Source: an uncultured Eubacteriales bacterium (GTDB lineage: Bacteria > Bacillota > Clostridia > Lachnospirales > CAG-274). From it: a stretch of DNA of 5,467 nt. Made by a program: the position numbers and the translations under genes. The stretch covers positions 1 to 5,467 of the forward strand of contig CABVEG010000137.1 in assembly GCA_902497185.1 (NCBI GenBank), written 5' to 3'. Shown here piece by piece: positions 1 to 5,456 of the stretch; the stretch's first letter is position 1, and every line of letters begins with the position of its first letter. The notes beneath the pieces were generated by a model. It searched no databases, was not told where the DNA came from, and was given only the letters and a program-made list of their open reading frames with translations.

Positions 1-1
1 T

Positions 2-1327
2 AGCTTAGTAAATACTCCTGATTCAGGTATTGCTAGCTACACAGTAATTGTTAAATTTGATCCTACTAAGTTAACAATTACAGGCGGTACTACTCCGGGC
101 TTTGATTTTGATTCTAATGTAGTTGCTAATCAGATGGCTTACGTTCCTGTAAATGACTCTGATTACGGTGTAGATGCAACTAATACTAAGACTGCTGCTG
201 AGCTTGGTATCATTAAGATCGCAGCTCTTAAGACAAGCGGTTCAGTAACAGGTAGTGCAGATGTATTAACTCTTGATTTCAAGGCTGACGCAGCTCTTAC
301 TCCTGGCGAGTATCCTGTTGATATTACTGTACTTGAAACAGGTGATGAAAATACTAATACTATTGCTTGTACAGGCGTTGCAGGTGCTGTTGTAATTAAG
401 TCAAGCACTCCTAGTGATGACACAACTACAGAGGCAACATCTGAAGCAACAACAGAGGCAACATCTGAGGCAACAACTGATAAGGTAACAGAAGCTACAA
501 CTGATAAGGCTACAGAGGCTACTACAGCTGAGGCAACTGAAACTACTACAAGAAGACCATCTATCGGTGGCGGCGGTGGTGGTGGCGGTGGCCACAAGGC
601 TACTACTACAACTGAAGCTACTACAGAGGCTACTACTAAGTCTAGTGTTGTAGAAAACAATGGTGAAACTACTACTGTTGAAGTAAATATCAGTATCCCA
701 ACTGATAAGAATCCTGACTTTGAAGGCTTCATTGATATTGATAACTATCCATGGGCTAAGGATTCTATTAATAAGTTAGCTGAATTAGGTATTGTTTCCG
801 GTATTGGCGACAGATTATATGGTCCTGCACTTCCATGCAGAAGAGGTGACTTCGCTATCTTAATCAACAGAACTCTTGGTGTATCAGTATCTGCTACTCC
901 TAAGAACTTCTATGATAATGAAGACCAGAGCAAGTACTACTACAATGATTGTCTTGTAGGTTATAACGCAGGTATCCTTTCAGGTTACGGCAATAACTAC
1001 TACAAGCCGGAGCAGTATTGTACAAGAGAAGAAATGGCAGTTCTTATTGCTAAGTCATTTGAGTGGTTAGGCAATGATGTAACAAGCACAGATCTTGCTG
1101 TTAACAACAAGTACTCTGATGTTGATAACATTTCTTGGTGGTCAGCACCATACGTTGCTTACTTAACTGATAAGGGTATCTTAAACGGTAATACTGATGG
1201 TACATTATTACCAAAGAACTTCATTAACAGAGCAGAAATGGCTGTAATGATGGCTAAGGTTTATGATTACGCTCTTGAGTTAGTAAACGGCGGCGCAGAC
1301 TTAGACTTAAATGAAGTTGAAGGCTGA
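2..1327 (+). CDS. Cell-surface protein with cohesin-like domain and three SLH repeats (5'-truncated by window edge)
   Basis: The frame is open from base 2 with no stop, so the ATG at 134 is an internal Met and the true start lies upstream; 441 residues are visible. Numbering visible residues from 1: about 1-134 is a beta-rich module with cohesin-type features, an early strand ending in VKFDPTKL and a late strand PGEYPVDITV. About 141-215 is a Thr/Glu/Ala linker (TEAT repeats) interrupted by nine Gly. About 242-425 holds three SLH repeats, whose ITRAE-type motifs read CRRGD, CTREE and NRAEM. SLH triplets bind pyruvylated secondary cell-wall polymer, so this end should anchor the protein to the wall. 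A cohesin plus SLH layout is that of cellulosome anchoring scaffoldins; cohesin identity is by pattern only and a generic carbohydrate-binding or adhesion module is possible. Lysine is AAG in 21 of 22 codons, unlike the downstream genes. It is followed by its own terminator. The SLH call is very sure, the cohesin call moderate. Confidence 0.9.
   Translation, partial: SLVNTPDSGIASYTVIVKFDPTKLTITGGTTPGFDFDSNVVANQMAYVPVNDSDYGVDATNTKTAAELGIIKIAALKTSGSVTGSADVLTLDFKADAALTPGEYPVDITVLETGDENTNTIACTGVAGAVVIKSSTPSDDTTTEATSEATTEATSEATTDKVTEATTDKATEATTAEATETTTRRPSIGGGGGGGGGHKATTTTEATTEATTKSSVVENNGETTTVEVNISIPTDKNPDFEGFIDIDNYPWAKDSINKLAELGIVSGIGDRLYGPALPCRRGDFAILINRTLGVSVSATPKNFYDNEDQSKYYYNDCLVGYNAGILSGYGNNYYKPEQYCTREEMAVLIAKSFEWLGNDVTSTDLAVNNKYSDVDNISWWSAPYVAYLTDKGILNGNTDGTLLPKNFINRAEMAVMMAKVYDYALELVNGGADLDLNEVEG
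422..640 (+). repeat. Low-complexity coding repeat: TEAT-type linker with nine-glycine run
   Basis: Two blocks (422-550 and 602-640) encode tandem variants of Thr-Glu-Ala-Thr-(Ser/Thr), with TDK variants between. They flank a GGN run at 566-592 that encodes nine consecutive glycines. Codons vary between copies (ACA/ACT, GAG/GAA, GCA/GCT), so the array is not a recent perfect duplication. In the protein this is a flexible, probably O-glycosylatable spacer between the ligand-binding module and the SLH anchor. The GGT/GGC run could change length by replication slippage in steps of three, keeping the frame. Confidence 0.85.
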
Positions 1328-1366
1328 TAATCTGATTACTTTAAACAAAATATAGCTTTATGCTTG

Positions 1367-1397
1367 AGGAACTCCACGAAAGTGGAGTTCCTTTTTT
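1367..1397 (+). terminator. Intrinsic (Rho-independent) terminator of the SLH gene
   Basis: A perfect 11-bp stem (AGGAACTCCAC at 1367-1377, GTGGAGTTCCT at 1382-1392) closes a GAAA (GNRA) tetraloop on a C-G pair. It runs straight into T residues through 1397. It lies 40 bp after the SLH gene stop and ends 10 bp before the next -35 box, so it cleanly separates the two transcription units. Confidence 0.96.
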
Positions 1398-1406
1398 AAT
1401 TAATCA

Positions 1407-1435
1407 TTGACATTAAAAAGCAAGTGTTTTATAAT
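1407..1435 (+). promoter_or_regulatory. Exact-consensus sigma-A promoter for the dehydrogenase-ABC operon
   Basis: TTGACA at 1407-1412 and TATAAT at 1430-1435 are separated by exactly 17 bp, which is the full vegetative consensus. Transcription should begin near 1442, giving a leader of roughly 60 nt, too short for a T-box or most riboswitches. Two further TATAAT hexamers follow (1443-1448, 1449-1454) but lack a good -35. A small inverted repeat, AGTG (1423-1426) with CACT (1436-1439), brackets the -10 and could be a repressor site; that part is speculative. Confidence 0.9.
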
Positions 1436-1489
1436 CACTATATATAATTATAATGTATTGCTTTAAAGTGTTGCATTAATTTGAGTGTG

Positions 1490-1495
1490 AAAGGA
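1490..1495 (+). promoter_or_regulatory. Ribosome binding site that decides a TTG start at 1505
   Basis: AAAGGA lies 9 nt before the TTG at 1505. The longer in-frame candidate, TTG at 1481, and the GTG at 1487 have no purine-rich Shine-Dalgarno sequence at a suitable distance; the sequence before them is T-rich. The 1505 start also yields a protein beginning MNDYSISMPAYSIG, where the family's first beta strand is expected. Confidence 0.7.
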
Positions 1496-1504
1496 CCTGA
1501 TTGT

Positions 1505-2587
1505 TTGAACGACTACAGTATAAGTATGCCGGCATATTCTATAGGCAAGGGCATATATTCCAAAATAGGAGAAGTTTGTTCTCCCTACGGCAAAAGGGCT
1601 GTAGCAGTTGGTGGCAAAAATGCCATTGCTGCAATAAAGCCTGTTCTTATGGCAGAGATTGAAAAAACCAATATAGAAATAACGGATTTTCTTTGGTATG
1701 GCGGTGAGGCTGCTTATGAAAATGTTGATTACCTTATGAATGAGGAGGCTTTTAAAAAAGCTGATATGATATTTGCTATTGGAGGCGGCAAGGCTCTTGA
1801 TACAGGCAAGTGTCTTGGAGTGAAAACTAAAAAGCCCGTTTTTACATTTCCAACTATTGCATCTACCTGTGCTGCCTGCACCAGTGTTTCAATTATGTAT
1901 AACAAAGATGGAACATTTAAAGGTCCTTTTTTCTTTAATGCACCTCCAATCCATGCTTTTATTAACACTGAAATTATAGCAAAAGCTCCTTACAAATATA
2001 TGTGGGCAGGAATGGGAGATACTTACGCCAAGTGTTTTGAGGCAGAAGTGTCATCAAGAGGTGAGGAACTTCCTCATTACTTTGCTATGGGTGTAAATAT
2101 CAGCAAAATGTGTGTTGACCCTATCATTAAATACGGCAAGATTGCTCTTGAGCAAAATAAGAAGGGTGAGGCAGGCTACGAAATTGAACAATGCATACTT
2201 GCCATAATTGTTACTACGGCAATGGCGTCCATATTCCTGACTGCTGAACATACAGTACATTATAACAGTGGATTAGCTCATGCAATTTTTTACAGTCTTA
2301 CAAAGTTTCCTCATATTGAAGAAAGACATCTTCATGGTGAGGTGGTTGGATTTGGTATACTTCCTCTTTTGTACATAGATAAAAATAAGGAATGGTTTAA
2401 TAAAATATATGAGTTTAACAAATCTATAGGTTTGCCTGTTAGGCTTAAGGATATAGAAATAACTTTTGAAAATATCAATGAAATACTTGAGGTAATAACA
2501 GAAAGATCTGATATTGAACACAATCCTTATGTTATTACCGAAGATATGCTTTTAAATGCTTTTAATTTTTTGGAAAAAGGAGAATAA
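1505..2587 (+). CDS. Iron-containing alcohol dehydrogenase family protein (GldA/HcxA-like oxidoreductase)
   Basis: A 360-residue NAD(P)-dependent, metal-dependent dehydrogenase of the GldA fold, probably cytosolic (no signal or membrane segment). From the TTG at 1505: an N-terminal Rossmann-like half carries the nucleotide motif GGGKALDTGK (about 93-102), and a helical C-terminal half carries the metal ligands Asp172 (GMGDTYAK), His259 (GLAHAI) and His277 (HLHGEVVGFG). These fall within three residues of the ligands recalled for Bacillus glycerol dehydrogenase. In the substrate loop, TIASTC places Cys122 where glycerol dehydrogenases have Asp (TIASTD). The TCAA-x-T-x-x-S pattern instead recalls E. 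coli HcxA (YbdH), a 2-oxo-acid reductase, though that comparison is from memory. Substrate is therefore unassigned, and glycerol is unlikely. It is the first gene of the operon; its last codons contain the Shine-Dalgarno sequence (AGGAG, 2578-2582) of the binding-protein gene, so the two are probably translationally coupled. An upstream TTG at 1481 would add eight residues. Confidence 0.92.
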   Translation: MNDYSISMPAYSIGKGIYSKIGEVCSPYGKRAVAVGGKNAIAAIKPVLMAEIEKTNIEITDFLWYGGEAAYENVDYLMNEEAFKKADMIFAIGGGKALDTGKCLGVKTKKPVFTFPTIASTCAACTSVSIMYNKDGTFKGPFFFNAPPIHAFINTEIIAKAPYKYMWAGMGDTYAKCFEAEVSSRGEELPHYFAMGVNISKMCVDPIIKYGKIALEQNKKGEAGYEIEQCILAIIVTTAMASIFLTAEHTVHYNSGLAHAIFYSLTKFPHIEERHLHGEVVGFGILPLLYIDKNKEWFNKIYEFNKSIGLPVRLKDIEITFENINEILEVITERSDIEHNPYVITEDMLLNAFNFLEKGE

Positions 2588-2590
2588 AAA

Positions 2591-3592
2591 ATGAAATTAA
2601 AAAGATTATTAGGACTTACATTATCAGCTCTTATGCTTATGTCAGGCTGTGGCGGAAATGCTGAACAGGCTGAAAACACAGCATCAAATAATGAAGGAGT
2701 ATTAAAGGTTGGTGTTGTTCAGATGATTGAAAACGGTGCCTTTAATGATATGAGAGAAGGCTTTATCCAAGAGCTTAGGGATAAGGGCTATACAGAGGAT
2801 AAGCTTGAAATCAATTATAAGTCAGCCCAAGGTGATGCAACTAATCTTAACACCATTTGTCAGTCAATGGTCAGTGACGGTATGGACCTTGTGTGTACTA
2901 TAGCAACTCCTGCAACTCAGGCAATGGTAAATTTAAACAGTGATATTCCTGTAGTTTTTGTTGCCGTTTCAAATCCTGTTGCAGCAGGTGTGATCACGGA
3001 TTTATCAAAGCCTGATAAAAATGCAACAGGTACTTCAAATGCAATTCCTGTAAGTGACATTTTTGCTTTAAGCGACAGCCTTACTCCGGGGGTAGAAAAT
3101 TACGGTATTTTATATAACACAAGTGAGGTTAATTCAGTTAATACTGTTAAGGATGCAAAGGAATATCTTGACAGCAAGGGTATAGGCTATACAGAGTCTG
3201 TTGTTACAAACTCATCAGAAGTACAGCAGGCTGCACAATCTCTTGTAGGTAAGGTTGATGCTATATTTATTCCAAATGACAGTGTAATTCAGGATGCAAT
3301 GCCTTTAGTAACAGAGGTTGCAAGAGCTAACAAAATTCCTGTTTATGGCAGCTCTGCTGTAATGGTTCAAAGCGGTGCTTTTGCAACAGTTGCAGTAAGT
3401 GACAAAGAAATCGGTGCAATTTCTGCTGATAAGGCTATTCAGTATTTTGAAGGTACAGCTATTGCAGATATTCCTGCCGAGGTTGTTCCTGCATCCGACA
3501 CTATTGTGAATCAGACTACAGCAGATGCCATTGGTGCAGTTATAGCCGATGATGTTAAGTCAAGTGTAAAGTTTATAACTGACGGCGAATAG
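2591..3592 (+). CDS. ABC transporter substrate-binding lipoprotein, PF04392/TrpX family
   Basis: A 333-residue solute-binding lipoprotein. Residues 1-19 form a type II signal peptide: basic MKLKR, a hydrophobic stretch, then MSGC with lipidated Cys20. A Ser/Asn/Glu-rich tether follows to about residue 36. The rest is a two-lobed type I periplasmic-binding fold. Recognisable family segments are VGVVQMIENGAF (40-51), TIATPATQAM (103-112), PVVFVAVSNPVAAG (120-133), TGTSNAIPV (146-154), YGILYN (171-176), IFIPND (225-230) and IPVYGSS (249-255). This pattern is that of the ABC_sub_bind family (PF04392), whose streptococcal member TrpX is linked to tryptophan/tyrosine uptake. The ligand here is inferred, not shown. 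ATG 2591 follows AGGAG by 8 nt and starts 3 bp after the dehydrogenase stop. The matching permease and ATPase follow directly. The membrane-attached protein should work on the outer face of the cytoplasmic membrane. Confidence 0.95.
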   Translation: MKLKRLLGLTLSALMLMSGCGGNAEQAENTASNNEGVLKVGVVQMIENGAFNDMREGFIQELRDKGYTEDKLEINYKSAQGDATNLNTICQSMVSDGMDLVCTIATPATQAMVNLNSDIPVVFVAVSNPVAAGVITDLSKPDKNATGTSNAIPVSDIFALSDSLTPGVENYGILYNTSEVNSVNTVKDAKEYLDSKGIGYTESVVTNSSEVQQAAQSLVGKVDAIFIPNDSVIQDAMPLVTEVARANKIPVYGSSAVMVQSGAFATVAVSDKEIGAISADKAIQYFEGTAIADIPAEVVPASDTIVNQTTADAIGAVIADDVKSSVKFITDGE

Positions 3593-3603
3593 AGGTAAAT
3601 AAT

Positions 3604-4515
3604 ATGTTATTGGTTTTAGGCTCCCTTCAGCAAGGCTTTATATATGCTATTCTTGCTTTGGGAATATATATAAGTTTTAGAATTTTGAATATACCTGATT
3701 TAACAGCTGAGGGCAGCTTTACCTTTGGACTTGCCGTTTCTGCAGCAGTTACAATTACGGGTCATCCCTTTTGGGGAATAGTTATTGCCATTGGGGCAGG
3801 TGCACTTGCAGGAATTGTAACGGGTATTATTCAGACTAAAATAGGTGTACATCCTGTTCTTGCAGGAATATTGACTATGAGCGGTCTTTATTCAATTAAT
3901 CTTATGGTTATGAATAAAAGCTCTAATCTTTCTTTAATAGGTAATGATACGGTTTATAAAATTTCATCAACAGCTATGACATTTTTATCTGATGAGGGCA
4001 ATAAACTTTTTGTTTCGGTTGTTGTGCTTTTAATTGCTCTTGTTGTTGTTACACTGTTTTTTAAGATGCAGCTAGGTCTTTGTATAAGAGCTACAGGTGA
4101 CAACGAGGCTATGGTAAGAGCATCTTCAATAGATGTTGACGGCACAAAAATTTGCGCTCTTGCTTTAAGTAATGCTCTTATTGCGTTATCAGGCGGACTT
4201 TTGGCGCAGTATCAGGGCTTTGCCGATATTAATTCCGGTGTAGGTATACTTGTTGTAGGTCTGGCATCGGTTATTATAGGTGAGGCACTTATTGGTAAAA
4301 GAAGTGTTTCAATAGGCTTTGTTTCTGCTGTTGTGGGAAGTATAGTATATCGTTTTATAGTAGCGCTTGCTATTAATTTTGATATTTTCCCTGCCTTTAC
4401 ATTAAAGCTTGTGTCAGCTGTTATTGTAGGCATTGCTCTTTCAATTCCTGCCATAAAAGCACAGCATCAAAGAAATAAGATAAGAAGGGAGGGTCTTAAA
4501 AATGCTGGAAATTAA
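3604..4515 (+). CDS. ABC transporter permease, TrpY-like (BPD_transp_2, PF02653)
   Basis: A 303-residue polytopic membrane protein, very hydrophobic with about eight apparent transmembrane stretches (roughly 5-25, 37-52, 56-77, 83-102, 135-153, 183-202, 212-230, 236-256 and possibly 264-284). The cytoplasmic loop GLCIRATGDNEAMVRASSID (158-177) is the hallmark coupling segment of the branched-chain-amino-acid/ribose-type permease superfamily and contacts the ATPase. The early segment NIPDLTAEGSFTFG (29-42) is typical of permeases paired with PF04392 binding proteins. The tail (286-303) is basic and cytoplasmic. An AGAGG Shine-Dalgarno (3591-3595) overlaps the binding-protein stop and is 8 nt from ATG 3604. 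Only one permease gene is present, so the transporter core is presumably a homodimer. The 3' end overlaps the ATPase gene by 14 bp, implying translational coupling and matched stoichiometry. Confidence 0.95.
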   Translation: MLLVLGSLQQGFIYAILALGIYISFRILNIPDLTAEGSFTFGLAVSAAVTITGHPFWGIVIAIGAGALAGIVTGIIQTKIGVHPVLAGILTMSGLYSINLMVMNKSSNLSLIGNDTVYKISSTAMTFLSDEGNKLFVSVVVLLIALVVVTLFFKMQLGLCIRATGDNEAMVRASSIDVDGTKICALALSNALIALSGGLLAQYQGFADINSGVGILVVGLASVIIGEALIGKRSVSIGFVSAVVGSIVYRFIVALAINFDIFPAFTLKLVSAVIVGIALSIPAIKAQHQRNKIRREGLKNAGN

Positions 4516-5296
4516 AAATGCAGTTAAAGTTTTTGCCAAAGACACTCCCAATCAGCATATAGCATTAAATAATTTAAGCCTTTCTCTTAAAGAAGGCGAG
4601 TTTGTAACCGTAGTAGGCTCAAATGGCGCAGGCAAGTCAACACTTTTTAACTCAATATGCGGTAATTTTTGGCTTGATAAAGGACATATTGTGCTTGACG
4701 GAAAAGATATTACATATCTTCCCGAACACAAAAGAGCATTACAGATAGGCAGAGTTTTTCAGGATCCGATGAAGGGAACTGCTCCCAATCTGACTATTGA
4801 GGAAAATATAGCCCTTGCTTATTCAAAGAATAAAAAGGGTATGTTTTCATTTGCGGTAAATAAGAAGGAAAAGGAAATGTTCCGCAATGCTTTAAGTGAG
4901 TTTAATATGGGTCTTGAGGATAGAATGAAAACAAAGGTAGGGCTTCTTTCGGGAGGACAGCGTCAGGTTGTAACTCTGTTGATGTGTACTCTTGTTATGC
5001 CTAAGATTTTGCTCCTTGATGAACATACGGCGGCACTTGACCCTGCAACTGCAGAAAAGGTAATGGATATTACAAATGCCATAGTTAAAAAGAATAATCT
5101 TACAACGCTTATGATTACTCATAATCTGTCCTCTGCTCTTGTTACAGGCAGCAGAACAATAATGATGGATGAAGGTGATATTATACTTGATATAAGCGGT
5201 GAGAAAAGAAAAAATATGAGTCTTGATGATCTGCTTAATATGTATTCAGGCAAAAAGAATAAAAAATTTGATAATGACAGAATGCTGTTGAATTAG
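4502..5296 (+). CDS. ABC transporter ATP-binding protein, TrpZ-like
   Basis: A 264-residue cytoplasmic ATPase that powers the importer. All nucleotide-binding motifs are intact: Walker A GSNGAGKST (39-47), Q-loop Gln87 in VFQDP, signature LSGGQRQ (149-155), Walker B ILLLDE (169-174) with catalytic Glu174, D-loop AALD (177-180), and switch His207 in THN. The stretch LLDEHTAALDP (171-181), with His after the catalytic Glu, is characteristic of ATPases found with PF04392 binding proteins and supports pairing with the two genes before it. A strong Shine-Dalgarno (AAGGGAGG, 4485-4492) lies inside the permease gene, 9 nt before ATG 4502; the reading frames overlap by 14 bp. The C-terminal tail is Lys/Asn-rich and looks disordered. 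This is the last gene of the operon; a hairpin follows 11 bp after the stop. No defect is visible. Confidence 0.97.
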   Translation: MLEIKNAVKVFAKDTPNQHIALNNLSLSLKEGEFVTVVGSNGAGKSTLFNSICGNFWLDKGHIVLDGKDITYLPEHKRALQIGRVFQDPMKGTAPNLTIEENIALAYSKNKKGMFSFAVNKKEKEMFRNALSEFNMGLEDRMKTKVGLLSGGQRQVVTLLMCTLVMPKILLLDEHTAALDPATAEKVMDITNAIVKKNNLTTLMITHNLSSALVTGSRTIMMDEGDIILDISGEKRKNMSLDDLLNMYSGKKNKKFDNDRMLLN

Positions 5297-5307
5297 ATTA
5301 TATTACA

Positions 5308-5342
5308 AGGGCACTACATAATTAAAGGTTATGCAGTGCTCT
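5308..5342 (+). terminator. Terminator-like hairpin after the ABC operon, lacking a T-run
   Basis: A 14-bp stem (5308-5321 with 5329-5342) encloses a 7-nt loop, TTAAAGG. It has one A.C mismatch (5316/5334) and one G.T wobble (5310/5340). Its position 11 bp after the ATPase stop fits an operon terminator, but the next bases are GCGTGT rather than a T-tract, so termination may be weak or the original T-tract may have been replaced. Confidence 0.55.
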
Positions 5343-5365
5343 GCGTGTCGATAAAATCGACACGC
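5343..5365. repeat. Perfect 10-bp inverted repeat with AAA loop
   Basis: GCGTGTCGAT (5343-5352) and ATCGACACGC (5356-5365) are exact reverse complements around AAA. The repeat directly abuts the preceding hairpin with no spacer. It is not followed by T residues, so it is not a standard terminator on this strand. On the opposite strand it is followed by the first hairpin, again without T residues. Confidence 0.85.
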
Positions 5366-5456
5366 TTGCAAGAAATGCTCGTCAGCACTTTCAGCTAAAG
5401 CTGAAAGCCAGCCTGCGGCTGTCAGATAAATCTTTCTGTGCAAGCATTTCTTGCAG
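5366..5456. repeat. Multi-hairpin structured intergenic element (possible dispersed repeat or structured RNA)
   Basis: A 13-bp perfect long-range stem (5367-5379 with 5443-5455; TGCAAGAAATGCT with its reverse complement) encloses at least two hairpins. One is CTTTCAGC/GCTGAAAG, 8 bp with a TAAA loop (5388-5407). The other is CAGCC/GGCTG with a TGC loop (5409-5421). A short AGAT/ATCT palindrome lies near 5425-5434. With the preceding two hairpins, most of 5308-5455 can pair. No gene is supported here. Palindrome-dense intergenic DNA of this kind is usually a dispersed repeat (REP/MITE-like) or a folded RNA; which of these applies cannot be told from one copy, and the element may continue past 5467. 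Confidence 0.6.

Noticed and set aside
134..136. ATG at 134 as the start of the surface protein
   Set aside because: The frame is open back to base 2 and the upstream residues continue the same beta domain, with no Shine-Dalgarno before this ATG.
163..732. Long minus-strand frame opposite the surface protein, encoding poly-Pro and Val/Ala/Ser-rich sequence
   Set aside because: It is the antisense of the Thr/Glu/Ala repeats and Gly run; its low complexity mirrors the real gene and it has no convincing start site or domain.
1367..1397. Hairpin upstream of the operon as a regulatory attenuator of the dehydrogenase
   Set aside because: It lies before the -35 box of the operon promoter, so it is outside that transcript and acts as the SLH gene terminator.
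1442..1504. T-box or other riboswitch in the operon leader, as expected for some tryptophan transport operons
   Set aside because: The leader is only about 60 nt, AT-rich, with no specifier-loop structure, no T-box core sequence and no terminator/antiterminator pair.
1729..1968. Minus-strand frame within the dehydrogenase gene
   Set aside because: It lies opposite a gene with clear catalytic motifs; no domain or ribosome binding site supports it. The same holds for the minus-strand frames at 2054-2260 and 2273-2523.
3954..4454. Minus-strand frames opposite the permease gene
   Set aside because: They are shadows of the hydrophobic permease coding sequence, without a recognisable domain or translation signal.
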